A DNA stretch of 64,000 nucleotides from Paracoccus sp. MC1862 (GCF_016617715.1 NZ_CP067225.1:1488001-1552000); one strand, 5' to 3'. Positions 18,606-28,663 are shown, counted from the first letter of the stretch. Numbers and translations: made by a program. Notes: generated from the sequence alone by a model not told the origin.

Positions 18606-19331
18606 ATCAGTTCATCAGCGCCATCTGGCAGCCGTTGGCCGGGTCGGCCGCGGCGGGCAGTTCCGCCAGCACCTTTTGGGTCTGCGCACGCCTTCGCACG
18701 CGACCATCTTACAGACATAGATCGGCTGGACGATGTTGTTGGTGGCAGGGTCGATCGCGGTCGCGCCGCGGGGTCCGTCGAAGCTCGTCTTCTGCAGCGC
18801 AGCGCCCAGAGATTCGCGGTCGGTCGCACCGGATTTCACGGCCTCGGTCAGCGCACTGGTGGCGTCATAGCAGTGGACCGCGTATTCCGAGGGCGGGTGC
18901 CCGGCCTTGGCCTTGAAGGCCTCGGCGAACTGCCTGTTGACCTCGTTCCCAAGGGTGGAGACATAATGCAGCGCCGTCACCACGCCCTCGGCCGCAGGCC
19001 CCTGTGCGTCCACGTAGAGCAGCGAAGTCAGGAAGCCCGCGCCATGCAGCGGCAGCGCCTCCTTCATCCCGAAGCTGTCATATTGCTCGACGAAGGAAAT
19101 TGCCTTGCCGCCCGCATTGAAGGCATGGACCGCCTGCGCGCCGCTGGATTTCGCTTTGGCGAGATAGGGCCGAAGTTCTGGCTCTTCTGGAAGGGCGTGA
19201 ACCCCTACCCCACGATCTCGCCGCCCGCCGCCGTTAAGGCGTTGCCAAGCGCCGCGATCATCTGCTGGCCCGCGGCATTGTGGGAGGCGACGGTGAAGAC
19301 CTTGGTGATGCCCTGATCGACAAAGTATTGC
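18606..19331 (-). pseudogene. ABC substrate-binding protein (LivK-like), decayed
   Basis: This is the C-terminal two thirds of a periplasmic binding protein of the Leu/Ile/Val type (Peripla_BP_6). It reads DQGITKVFTVASHNAAGQQM, then after a frameshift PYLAKAKSSGAQAVHAFNAG, YVSTLGNEVNRQFAEAFKAK and HPPSEYAVHCYDATSALTEA. A final frameshift near 18690 leads to ELPAAADPANGCQMALMN. The signal peptide and N-terminal lobe are absent: the 5' end is fused to a fragment of benD. It pairs with the LivH remnant downstream. Confidence 0.8.
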
Positions 19332-19339
19332 CCCCACCT

Positions 19340-19750
<411 letters not shown>

Positions 19751-19855
19751 GGCGGGCCGTCCCTCTGCAAGCGTCTTTCCTGCAATGTGGCGCGTGAACC
19801 ACTTGCTTCAACATTGCGTTGCGGCTGCACAAGCTCTCAGCCGCGCGGTGCCGAT

Positions 19856-22234
19856 GTGATCCTGCCCCTTCCAACACCCGGCGCCGAGCCGTCGCCCCAG
19901 CCTCAGCAGACCGATGTCCTGCGCCTTGCCGCGGGACTGGTGATCGCGGCCATCCTGATCGCGGCCCTTTACTTCGGGCAGGTGGTTCTGATCCCGCTGG
20001 CCGTCGCCTTTCTCATCAGCTTCGTGCTGGGACCGCTGGTGCAGTGGCTGGTTCGCCACGGGCTGTCGCGCATCCTTGCGGTCGCGCTGGCCATGGGGCT
20101 GGTGCTGTCGGTGCTGGGCGCGCTGGGCACCGTGGTCGCGGTGCAGGTGCGCTCGCTCAGCGCCGAACTGCCGACCTATCAGTCCACCATCCGCGCCAAG
20201 ATCAAGGACCTGGGCGCGCAGATGGAAGGGCCGGGCTTCCTGGAAGGCGCGCTGCAGACCGTGGACACCGTCCAGCAGGAAGTGGCCGAGGTCGTCGGAG
20301 ACGGCGAAGAGAACGACATTGCGCCCCAGCGGGTCCGCGTCATCGCCGAGCCGGTCTCGCCCTTCGCGACCGCGATGCTGTGGCTGTCGCCGCTGCTTGC
20401 GCCGGTCGCCACGGCGGGCATCGTGCTGGTCTTCGTGGTGCTGATCCTGCTCGACCAAGGCGACCTGCGCGACCGGCTGCTGCGGATGCTGGGCGGCAAC
20501 ATCTACCGCTCTACCGACGCGCTGGAGGAAGCCAGCAAGCGCATCTCGAAATACCTGCTGATGCAGCTTGTGGTGAACGTCACCTATGCGATCCCGATGG
20601 CGCTGGGACTTTGGGCAATCGGCGTGCCGGGCTGGATCCTGTGGGGGACGCTGGCCGCCGTGATGCGCTTCATCCCCTATGTCGGGCCGATCCTGTCGGC
20701 GGTGTTTCCGCTCAGCCTCGCCTTTGCGGTCGATCCGGGCTGGAACATGGTGCTGATGACGGCCGGGCTGATCCTCGTGCTGGAACTGGTGTCGAACAAC
20801 ATCATCGAGCCGCTGCTTTACGGCACCAGCACGGGGCTGTCGGTCCTGTCGCTGATCGCCGCCGCGACTTTCTGGACCGCGATCTGGGGACCGATCGGGC
20901 TGGTCCTGTCCACGCCGCTGACCGTCTGCCTGCTGGTCGTGGGCCGCTATATCCCGCAGTTGTCCATCCTGGAAACGCTGCTCGGGTCCAGTCCCGCGCT
21001 CAGTCGCGAGACGCGCATCTACCAGCGCCTCATCGCCAACGACCCCGACGACGCCATCGACATCGCCGAGGACGTGATCGAGGAGGAATCCGTGACCGAG
21101 TTCTACAACGACGAGGGCATGGAGGTGCTGCGGCAGGCCAGCCTCGACTATATCAACAACGCCCGCGCCGAGCACCGCTTGCGGATCGCGAACGGCATGG
21201 ACGAACTGCTGGAACATATCCGCGACGAACGTCCCGCCGACCTGCCGGAAGGCGCGGCCCCCCGCGTCGCCTGCATCGCCGGCAAGTGGGAGATCGACCG
21301 TCAGGCCTGCGAGATGCTGGCCCACAGCCTGCAGCTTGACGGGCTGCCAACGGTGGTGCGGGCCTCTGGCAGCGTCACCTCGCGCTATGTCGCGGGGCTT
21401 GATCTTGAAGGGGTGCAGGTCGTCCTGCTGAGCTTCTTCAGCCGCGAGCCGGACGCCGCCGCCCGGAACCTCACCCGCCGCATCCGCGCCCGCTGGCCAG
21501 AGGTCAAGGTCGTGCTCGGTCTCTGGGGTGTGCCGGCCGACGCCCTTGACAAGCAGCGGCGCGAGGCCCTGGGCGCCGATGCGGTGGTGGCCTCGATCAA
21601 GGAGGCCGTGGGGCGCATCGCCCTCTTGGCAAAGGACACGGCGGGTGCCGGGGTCGAGGTCGTGCAGGACCCGCAGGCGGCCACGCTGCGGAACGAGACC
21701 CTTCGGGGCGTGAAGCTCGAGGACCCCGATCTGCGCGAGGACCTGAACGACTACGCGCTCCGGGCGGCCGATGTGTTCGACATGAAGACCGCGGTGATCG
21801 TCGCCCTCGAAGGCGACCATGAACTGGTGATCGGCGCGAGCCGCGACCTGCCCGGCGCGCGGACGACCGACGGGCGGGACCTGATCCTGCTGCCCGCAGG
21901 CGCGCCCCTGTCGGCGCAGCTTCTGGCCGATGCCGGGCCGCTGATGGTGCCCGACATCGAGCGCGACCCCAACCTGTCGGAAAACCAGATCCTGCACCGC
22001 TGGTCCGCGCGGGCGCTGGCCGCCGCACCGGTGCGGCAGGCCGACGGCGTTGTGCTGGGCGCCTTGTGCCTGATCCACGACGAGGTGCGGGAACTGGACG
22101 ACGAGGAACTGCGGCTGCTGGAAACGCTTGCGGCCGAGGTGGCCGAGCGGCTGACCGGCGAGGAAGCCGCGCCGATCAGCGAGCCGCAGAAGCCCGCCGT
22201 TTCCGCCACGATCGGCCAGAAGGTGCCGGAATGA
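19856..22234 (+). CDS. AI-2E-type permease with C-terminal Rossmann-like and GAF domains
   Basis: The first about 355 residues of this 792-residue protein form an AI-2E/PerM-type permease with hydrophobic segments (VIAAILIAALYFGQVVLIPL) and the family block WAIGVPGWILWGTLA to RFIPYVGPILSAVFPL. The rest is soluble: ACIAGKWEIDRQACEMLAHS begins a B12-binding-like alpha/beta region (about 445-580), and ADVFDMKTAVIVALEGDHEL to DEELRLLETLAAEVAERL is a GAF domain (about 635-780). Such a tail suggests ligand-sensing control of transport. The start is uncertain: GTG 19856 is in frame next to the conserved part, and a longer start near 19787 exists. The family name does not establish AI-2 as substrate. 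Confidence 0.82.
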   Translation: MILPLPTPGAEPSPQPQQTDVLRLAAGLVIAAILIAALYFGQVVLIPLAVAFLISFVLGPLVQWLVRHGLSRILAVALAMGLVLSVLGALGTVVAVQVRSLSAELPTYQSTIRAKIKDLGAQMEGPGFLEGALQTVDTVQQEVAEVVGDGEENDIAPQRVRVIAEPVSPFATAMLWLSPLLAPVATAGIVLVFVVLILLDQGDLRDRLLRMLGGNIYRSTDALEEASKRISKYLLMQLVVNVTYAIPMALGLWAIGVPGWILWGTLAAVMRFIPYVGPILSAVFPLSLAFAVDPGWNMVLMTAGLILVLELVSNNIIEPLLYGTSTGLSVLSLIAAATFWTAIWGPIGLVLSTPLTVCLLVVGRYIPQLSILETLLGSSPALSRETRIYQRLIANDPDDAIDIAEDVIEEESVTEFYNDEGMEVLRQASLDYINNARAEHRLRIANGMDELLEHIRDERPADLPEGAAPRVACIAGKWEIDRQACEMLAHSLQLDGLPTVVRASGSVTSRYVAGLDLEGVQVVLLSFFSREPDAAARNLTRRIRARWPEVKVVLGLWGVPADALDKQRREALGADAVVASIKEAVGRIALLAKDTAGAGVEVVQDPQAATLRNETLRGVKLEDPDLREDLNDYALRAADVFDMKTAVIVALEGDHELVIGASRDLPGARTTDGRDLILLPAGAPLSAQLLADAGPLMVPDIERDPNLSENQILHRWSARALAAAPVRQADGVVLGALCLIHDEVRELDDEELRLLETLAAEVAERLTGEEAAPISEPQKPAVSATIGQKVPE

Positions 22235-22396
22235 CGGCGCAGGCCTGACCATGGGGCCGGACTGCTGCGCCGCCCTGCGACAGAAGCCGCGCCCGCTGAC
22301 CTGCCCTGTCCGCCATGTGCTGGACTTCGATCCGGTACCGGATGATGCAGCCACAAACCCCGCTTTCAAGCGATCCGTTGAAAAAGGCATCTCCCC

Positions 22397-23104
22397 ATGC
22401 AGACCAGACCGCGTATCCTCATCATCGCCACCTCTGCCGCCACCATGACCGGCAGCGACAAGCCCACGGGCCTCTGGCTTGAGGAACTGACGACGCCCTT
22501 CTACGCCTTTCTCGATGCGGGCGCCGAGGTGACGCTTGCCTCTATCGCGGGCGGCAAGGTGCCGGTGGACCCGAGCAGCATGAAGCCCGCTGGCGAGAAT
22601 GACGCCTCGGTCGAACGCGCCCTGGATGACCCCGGGTTCCAATCCCTCATCGCCGATACGCCGCGGTTCGATACGCTGGACACCTCTGGCTTCGACGCCA
22701 TCGTCCTGCCGGGCGGCCACGGGACGATGTTCGACTATCCCGACAGCGAGGCGCTGGCGAAGCTGGTGGCCGACTTCGATGGGGCCGGCAAGGTCGTCGC
22801 CGCTGTCTGCCACGGTCCTGCCGGGCTGGTGGGCGCCCGCCGCGCGGATGGCACGCCCGTCGTCGCCGGCCGCCGCGTGGCCGCCTTTACCGACAGCGAA
22901 GAGCGGGCGGTGGGCCTTGAGGATGCCGTCCCGTTCCTGCTGACGACGCGGCTGAAGGAACTGGGCGCCAGGATCGAAGCCGGCCCGGATTTCGAGCCCT
23001 TCGCCATCCGCGACGGCAACCTGGTCACCGGCCAGAACCCCGCCTCGGCCGAGCCGGTCGCAAGGCTGGTCCTCGATGCGATCGACGGGGCGAAGCGGAC
23101 CTGA
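22397..23104 (+). CDS. DJ-1/PfpI-family class I glutamine amidotransferase-like protein
   Basis: This 235-residue protein has the DJ-1/PfpI fold. It starts MQTRPRILIIATSAATMTG at 22397. The nucleophile elbow AAVCHGPAGLVGA places the catalytic Cys at about 138, VLPGGHGTMFDYPDSEALAK precedes it, and TGQNPASAEPVARLVLDAI closes the domain. The layout resembles the HchA/glyoxalase III-like branch, which converts methylglyoxal or repairs glycated molecules; the exact activity is unproven. It lies 162 bp after the permease gene on the same strand and could be co-transcribed. The IS-rich region begins directly after it. Confidence 0.85.
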   Translation: MQTRPRILIIATSAATMTGSDKPTGLWLEELTTPFYAFLDAGAEVTLASIAGGKVPVDPSSMKPAGENDASVERALDDPGFQSLIADTPRFDTLDTSGFDAIVLPGGHGTMFDYPDSEALAKLVADFDGAGKVVAAVCHGPAGLVGARRADGTPVVAGRRVAAFTDSEERAVGLEDAVPFLLTTRLKELGARIEAGPDFEPFAIRDGNLVTGQNPASAEPVARLVLDAIDGAKRT

Positions 23105-23164
23105 CGATCAGGTGGACCGATCCGGCCCGCGGCGCCGACAGAACAGGCTGCCGCTCGGCGATGT

Positions 23165-23290
23165 CCCTCCTGCCAAGGCATGGTCAGGACCATGCGCGCC
23201 ATCTTGTCGGCGAGTGCTGCGGCGTCCAGCATCCTTGGCTGCGCCCACGCACGCGCCAGCCGCGAGCCGGCTCGTCCGTCATCAAGCCCG
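23165..23290 (-). pseudogene. IS110 transposase C-terminal scrap
   Basis: The minus strand reads LARAWAQPRMLDAAALADKM and then ARMVLTMPWQEG. This resembles the C-terminal end of the complete IS110 copy nearby (LARKPRMLAAIAPANKMARM). Only about 40 residues remain. Confidence 0.5.
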
Positions 23291-23644
23291 TCTTCCTGGC
23301 GGGTCCGCTTTCCGCAGCGCAATTCCCGGATTCCTGACGCGTTCAGTCATGGGGGACTCCTGACGGGTCTGTGGCGGCGCAACTATTCTGGGCGCCCTGA
23401 ATTGTTCCCGCCCCCGACGAAGGCTGCAGTGCGCTTGCCGGTCCTCCTGGCGGGCGTGTCAGGGGTTCAGCCGTCCGGCGTGGTCAGCAGCTTCTCGACC
23501 CGACCGCGCAGATGGGCAGGCTGGCCGGGGATTTGCAGCCTTTCGCCCGGATGGGACACATCCTCGTCGCGGGCAAAGCCCGGCTCGCTGGTCGCGATCT
23601 CGAACGGGGCGCCGCCGGGGGAGTGCGGAAGCAGATCGCTGATG
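23291..23644 (-). other. unassigned C-terminal ORF fragment
   Basis: A minus-strand frame runs out of the IS110 end remnant as SDLLPHSPGGAPFEIATSEPG, RDEDVSHPGERLQIPG and VEKLLTTPDG, ending at 23467. It looks like the tail of a real protein whose front was replaced by IS DNA, but I do not recognise the family. The part from 23291 to 23466 holds nothing supported. Confidence 0.3.
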
Positions 23645-23717
23645 AGACCGCCTCCCCTTTGTGGATCCTTGCAGATCCATCTTGGCACAGCGATGCCGTC
23701 GGGGGGCGGTCACATCC
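23645..23717 (-). mobile_element. solo IS110 terminal remnant
   Basis: This stretch is nearly identical to the 5' end of the frameshifted IS110 copy at 48044-48115: both contain CCCCTTTGTGGATC, then TTGGCACA, then GATGCCGTCGGGGGGCGGTC and ACATC. Here it stands alone without its transposase gene. Confidence 0.6.
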
Positions 23718-23971
23718 TGTGTGGGTCGCCCCGGGTTTAGCGAGCTGTCGCCTCAGCCGGAATGATACGAACGAATGCGTCCATGTGTCAGGCCTTTTCT
23801 CGGGGCGCATGGCCCTTGGCCGGTATGGGATCCGCGGGTCAGGATCAAAACATCAGACCGAGCTCGAAGCTCTCCATGTGACACTGATTTTCCCAGCCCT
23901 GATCCGTTCGATCGATGTCATACAAGCTTCAGCTTCTGCCGCACTTTCGAGGTGGGGCTTCTGGTTCCTCA

Positions 23972-25012
23972 TCAATGCGCCAGAAGCGGTCCCCCTCGAA
24001 ACTCGTCATCCTTCGTGATCATGGCCCACAGCATGCGGGCCATCTTGTTCGCCGGTGCAATTGCCGCCAGCATTCTCGGCTTCCGGGCGAGGATACGGCC
24101 CAGCCAGGAGTTCTCCGCCCGTGGCCGAGCCTTGGCTCCGGAAATCACCGCCATCGCGCCGATGATCAGCAGGCGCCGGATGTCGCGCTGGCCGGACTTG
24201 CTCGTGCGCCCGAGCCTTTGCTTGCTGCCGCTGGAGTGCTGTCTGGACACAAGCCCCAACCAGGCCGGGAAGTCGCGCCCTCGACGGAAACTCTCCATCG
24301 GCGGGGCAAAGGCAGCCAGCGCCATCGAGATGACGGGGCCGACACCCGGCATCGTCTGCAGGCGCGCAGAGAACCGCGAGCGCCGACTGGCCGCCGCGAT
24401 CTCTGCCTCAAGTTCCGCGATGCGCCGGGACAGGTCATCGATCTGGGCAAAGCAGATCTGCGCCATGTGATGAACGGCGACAGGGAGATCCGTGGCTTCC
24501 TCGTCCCGCTCCAAGGCCGACCGCAGCGGGTCGACATTCTCTCGCCCTTTGCCAGTGACGAGCCCGAACTCGGCGAGATGGCCGCGCAGGGCATTGATCG
24601 TCTGCGTCCGCTGCCCGACCAGCAGATCCCGCAATCTGAAGATCATGCCCAGTCCCTGCTGCTCCGGCGTCTTCACCTCGACAAAGCGCATCGTCGGCCG
24701 ACTGGCGGCCTCCGTGATCGCCTCGGCGTCCGCCATGTCGTTCTTCCGATTCTTCACATACGGCTTGACGAACTTCGGCGCGATCAGGCGCACCTCGTGC
24801 CCCAGACCCATCAAGGTTCGTGCCCAGTGATGGGCCGTGGCGCATGCTTCCATCGCCACGCAGCACCCGGGCTGCACCCGCATGAAGGCGACAAACTGCT
24901 TGCGCGACAGCTTCTTGCGGAACACGACCTCGCCCTCGGCCGTGGCACCGTGCAGCTGAAAGACGTGCTTGGCCAGGTCGACGCCGATGATCGATGCTTC
25001 CTTCATAGCCAT
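23972..25012 (-). CDS. IS110-family transposase, complete
   Basis: This is a 346-residue IS110-type (DEDD) transposase, starting MAMKEASIIGVDLAKHVFQL. The RuvC-like catalytic acidic residues are seen in IIGVDLAKHVF (first Asp), VAMEACATAHHW (Glu) and KNDMADAEAI (the Asp pair). The C-terminal transposase-20 domain carries LQTMPGVGPVISMALAAF and the Ser-nucleophile region RQHSSGSKQRLGRTSKSG. The frame is uninterrupted, so the protein could be active. ATG 25012 is chosen because conserved sequence begins there. It is a different subtype from the frameshifted IS110 at 46950-48043. Confidence 0.9.
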   Translation of the reverse strand: MAMKEASIIGVDLAKHVFQLHGATAEGEVVFRKKLSRKQFVAFMRVQPGCCVAMEACATAHHWARTLMGLGHEVRLIAPKFVKPYVKNRKNDMADAEAITEAASRPTMRFVEVKTPEQQGLGMIFRLRDLLVGQRTQTINALRGHLAEFGLVTGKGRENVDPLRSALERDEEATDLPVAVHHMAQICFAQIDDLSRRIAELEAEIAAASRRSRFSARLQTMPGVGPVISMALAAFAPPMESFRRGRDFPAWLGLVSRQHSSGSKQRLGRTSKSGQRDIRRLLIIGAMAVISGAKARPRAENSWLGRILARKPRMLAAIAPANKMARMLWAMITKDDEFRGGPLLAH

Positions 25013-25340
25013 ACCCCCCTGATCCGTCCGGACCACAGTGGCACAAGTGCCGTCAGAAGGGGCTACCCAACCCATCATCAAAGCCGCAGACGGCCAGCGT
25101 CAGCTTGACGTGGTAAGTTCGTCAGCCATGCTCAAGCACCAGAATTCGCGCCAGACGACTGATCAACCGAGTGGTCAATCACGCAGGTGGTTGAATTCAC
25201 CTGTACTCCAGCCTCCATCCCGTCACCGGAAGCTCTGCAACAAATTCTGAATCTTTAAATTCTGAATCTTTCTCTCCAGACCAAACAAACAGCATGACTA
25301 TAAAATTCTTTATAAAAAATCACGCTATACGCGCAAAGCT
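25013..25340. other. AT-richer gap with a short tandem repeat
   Basis: No gene is seen. The right part is unusually AT-rich for this genome. A 15-bp unit AAATTCTGAATCTTT occurs twice in tandem at 25242-25271. Confidence 0.45.
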
Positions 25341-26689
25341 AAAATGTCACCGCTGAGCAAAGCAGGAATGTCACTCTCCCCCGGTTGAAGCATGATCCTC
25401 GGGGGACGAACATGGGATGGCTGGTGATGAGCGAACGCGAGCTGAACCGGATCGAGGTGCTGTCGGAGGTTGGGACTGGCCGGTTGCGGGTTGAAGACGC
25501 CGCCGGCCTGCTCGGCCTGACCCGGCGGCAGGTATTTCGGCTGCTGGCGCGGTTTCGGGCGGATGGCCCGGCCGGGCTGGCCCACCGTGCGCGCGGACGT
25601 GCGCCGAACAACGCCCTGTCTGCCCTTCATCGGGAGCAGGTGCTGGCACTCGTTCGGACGCAGTATGCCGATTTCGGTCCGACGCTTGCGGCCGAGAAGC
25701 TGGCCGAGCTGCATGACATCCATATCTCGCACGAGACCTTGCGCAAATGGATGATCGAAGACGGTTTATGGGTCTCGCGCAAGCAGCAGCGGGTGCTGCA
25801 CCAGCCGCGGCTGCGGCGCGAGGCCCTGGGTGAGCTGGTCCAGATCGACGGCTCGGAGCATCGCTGGTTCGAGGATCGGGGCCCCGCCTGCACGTTGCTG
25901 GTGTTCATCGACGATGCGACCGGCCGGCTCATGCATCTCCGGTTTGTCGCCTCCGAGAGCACCTTCAGCTATTTCAATGCGCTGGAGGGCTACCTTCAGG
26001 AGCACGGCCGGCCCGTGGCCTTCTATTCGGACAAGCACAGCGTGTTTCGGGTGAACCGCACCGAGGCGCGCAGCGGCCATGGCATGACGCAATTCGGCCG
26101 GGCGCTGAACGAGCTGAACATCGAGATCCTCTGCGCCAATTCCTCGCAGGCCAAGGGCCGGGTCGAGCGCGCCAATCGCACCCTGCAGGACCGTCTGGTC
26201 AAGGAACTGCGGCTTGCCGGGATCGCGGACATGGCAGCCGGCAATACGTTCCTGCCCGGCTTCATCGCGGCCTTCAATACCCGCTTCGCCCGCATCCCGC
26301 GCCGGTCGGACGATCTGCACCGTCCCCTGAACGTCGAGCCGGAGCGGCTCCGCGACATCTTCTGCCTGCGCGACGAACGCCATGTCGGCCAGCAGCTGGC
26401 GCTGTCCTACGACAGGAAGCGCATCATCCTCGAACCGAACCACCTGACGCTCGGCCTGGTCGGCACATACGTCGACACCTACGAGTTCCCGGACGGCCGG
26501 CTGGAGATCCGGGCCAGGGGCGTGTCCCTGCCCTGCCGGATGTTCGACAAGGAGCAGCGCGTCACCCACGCCGCGATCACCGAGAACAAGCGCCTGACCG
26601 AGGTGCTGGCCTTCATCCAGACCCAGCAGGACCAGGACCCGCCCAGGGCGCGGCGCGTCGGCAAGCAGCGCACCCGCTATGAGCCGAGG

Positions 26690-28282
26690 CTGTGTGAAAA
26701 CTCGTGCTCATGGTAGACTTTGACATGGCTGTGGGGGATCAGCATGTCGGGCTTCATCAAGGGTGTTGAGCGCGGACAGACGGTTCTCTTTCCGGATCGT
26801 CTCGAGGACTGGATCAGTGAGGATCATCTGGTTCGAGTTGTCGATCTCTTTGTCGATGAGCTGGATCTGCCAGGCCTTGGCTTTGCTCGATCGGCTCCGG
26901 CACGAACGGGACGGCCCGGTTACCATCCCGCGGTTCTGCTCAAGCTGTTCATCTATGGCTATCTGAACCGCATCCCGTCCAGCCGCAGGCTGGAGCGTGA
27001 AGCAGGTCGCAATGTTGAACTGATGTGGCTGACCGGCCGCCTGGTGCCGGACCACAAGACCATTGCCGACTTCCGGCGTGACAATGGCGCTGCCATCCGC
27101 AGGACCTGCGCGCAGTTCGTGGAGCTTTGTCGCCGGATCGGCACGCTCAAGGGCGATTGCGTCGCTATCGACGGAAGCAAGTTCAGAGCAGTGAACAACC
27201 GCGACCGCAACTTCACCAAGGGCAAGATCGCCAGCCGCATTGCCCATCTGGAGGCTGACGTCGAGCGGTATATCCAGGAGATGGTCAGGGTGGACCGTCA
27301 GGAGGAGGGCGAGGTCCGGACCGAGAAGGTGGCGCATCTTGCCCGGCGATATGGTCGCATTCGCCAACAGATCCAGTATCTGCAAGCCATGGATAGGGCT
27401 TTGGCCGAAGCCCCCGACGGGCAGATCTCGCTGACCGATCCCGACGCCCGCGCCATGGCCACCAGTGCCAAAAACAGTGGGATGGTCGGCTACAATGCCC
27501 AGATGGCCGTTGATACCGAGACCCATCTGATCGTGGCGCACGACGTAACCAATCAGGTCCATGATCGAGACCTTCTGGCGCCCCTGGCACAAGCCGCGAA
27601 GGATGCCCTGCAGCGAGACGATCTGCATGCGCTCGCGGACAAGGGCTACTTCAGCGGTCGTGAGATCCTCCTCTGTCATGAGAGGGGCATCACCACGACC
27701 GTGCCGCGCCCCGAGACCTCAGGCAATCGCGCCAAGGGCATGTATGTGAAGGCCGACTTCGCTTACGAGCCGGAGGCAGATGTTTACCGCTGCCCGGCAG
27801 GCGAGACGCTGAGTTATCGCTACACCACCGAGGAAGACGACCTTCAGTTGCGACGCTACTGGACCGGCGAATGCGGCAATTGCGCGATCAGGTCACGCTG
27901 CACTACCGGCAAGGAACGCCGGATCACACGATGGGAGCATGAGCATCTGATCGAAGAGGCGCAGATCAGGTTGCGCGGCCCGTCAGAGCCAATGACGCTT
28001 CGTCGATCCACCGTCGAGCATCCGTTCGGCACGATCAAGGCGTGGATGGGTGCGACCCATTTCCTGACCAGGCGACTGCCCAACGTGAAGACGGAAATGG
28101 CGCTGAACGTGCTGGCCTACAACATCAAGCGGATCGTCGCTTTGATCGGCATCCGAAGCTTCATGACCGCAATCCGGGCCTGAGAAGGCAGGGAAACTCC
28201 GTCTTTGCCCGCAGGTCACACTCTGAAGCGCTGCGCCAGATCCGAACAACCACCGGCCCCGATGCGGAGAGTTTCAACACAG
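26690..28282 (+). mobile_element. IS1182-family element, intact
   Basis: The ends CTGTGTGAAAACTC (26690-26703) and the complement of CTGTGTTGAAACTC (28269-28282) form imperfect inverted repeats with two mismatches. The element is about 1.59 kb, carries one full transposase gene and sits inside the ISNCY transposase. I see no clear target duplication. Confidence 0.8.
26744..28183 (+). CDS. IS1182-family transposase
   Basis: This 479-residue IS4/IS5-superfamily DDE transposase starts MSGFIKGVERGQTVLFPDRL at 26744, which matches the family N terminus. Features include a helical dimerisation domain (PAVLLKLFIYGYLNRIPSSR), the first Asp in GDCVAIDGSKFRAVNN, the second in LHALADKGYFSGREIL, a cysteine cluster YRCPAGE, CGNCAIRSRCTTG, and the final Glu region RRSTVEHPFGTIKAWMGATH. 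The frame is complete, so the element may still be active. Confidence 0.92.
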   Translation: MSGFIKGVERGQTVLFPDRLEDWISEDHLVRVVDLFVDELDLPGLGFARSAPARTGRPGYHPAVLLKLFIYGYLNRIPSSRRLEREAGRNVELMWLTGRLVPDHKTIADFRRDNGAAIRRTCAQFVELCRRIGTLKGDCVAIDGSKFRAVNNRDRNFTKGKIASRIAHLEADVERYIQEMVRVDRQEEGEVRTEKVAHLARRYGRIRQQIQYLQAMDRALAEAPDGQISLTDPDARAMATSAKNSGMVGYNAQMAVDTETHLIVAHDVTNQVHDRDLLAPLAQAAKDALQRDDLHALADKGYFSGREILLCHERGITTTVPRPETSGNRAKGMYVKADFAYEPEADVYRCPAGETLSYRYTTEEDDLQLRRYWTGECGNCAIRSRCTTGKERRITRWEHEHLIEEAQIRLRGPSEPMTLRRSTVEHPFGTIKAWMGATHFLTRRLPNVKTEMALNVLAYNIKRIVALIGIRSFMTAIRA

Positions 28283-28663
28283 GCTAAGCCCAAGGGCACC
28301 GTCGGACCTGGTCGCACACCTCTGCTGGTCAAGGCACGTCGAGCGCAGGTCGAAGCCAGAACGAACTGAACGCCAGACGGAGCACTGGATCCGACGGCCG
28401 CTCAAGGCAGCCGGTCAGGGCTGCGATGGCGGAGGTCTCCGCCCTGCCCGGCTGCCGGCATCGTGGCGCCCGGTGACATTCCTGAATTGCCAGCAAGGGT
28501 GACATTTCTGGATGGTTGCAACACATGACGAAGTTCTCCGCCCGCATCAAAGCCTTGTCATCGCTGCACCCGAAGTTTCGCCTTTCGGAAACACCCGCGC
28601 AGTCCGCTTGCCGTTTCCGGGCAGGTTAGCCACCCTGAGCCGACTTCAGGGCAAGGACGCGAC

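Larger units (their letters stand above)
25412..28369 (+). pseudogene. ISNCY transposase interrupted by IS1182
   Basis: This is an rve-type DDE transposase. It starts at ATG 25412 after GGGGGACGAA and reads MSERELNRIEVLSEVGTGRL with a helix-turn-helix (AAGLLGLTRRQVFRLLARF). The catalytic core includes LVQIDGSEHRWFEDRGP (first Asp), FYSDKHSVFRVN (second Asp) and NSSQAKGRVERANRTLQDRL (Glu). The frame is complete up to TRYEPR at 26689, where IS1182 is inserted. Joining 26689 to 28283 continues in frame as AKPKGTVGPGRTPLLVKARR and ends at TGA 28367-28369. So the only visible lesion is the IS1182 insertion. Confidence 0.85.
25341..28511 (+). mobile_element. ISNCY-type element split by IS1182
   Basis: The outer ends carry related repeats. 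The left end reads AATGTCACC and CAGGAATGTCAC (25342-25374); the right end has their complements (28473-28511). Without the nested IS1182 (26690-28282) the element would be about 1.58 kb with one transposase gene. Confidence 0.7.

Noticed and set aside
19856..22234. AI-2 quorum-signal export as the function of the permease
   Set aside because: The family name rests on few studied members; no luxS or lsr gene is in the window and the substrate cannot be read from sequence.
19808..22813. A 1000-codon open frame on the minus strand opposite the permease-GAF gene
   Set aside because: It is an antisense shadow with the same low-complexity composition; the plus strand has clear membrane segments and domains.
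23915..25108. A long plus-strand frame across the IS110 transposase
   Set aside because: It lies antisense to a complete DEDD transposase and has no similarity of its own.
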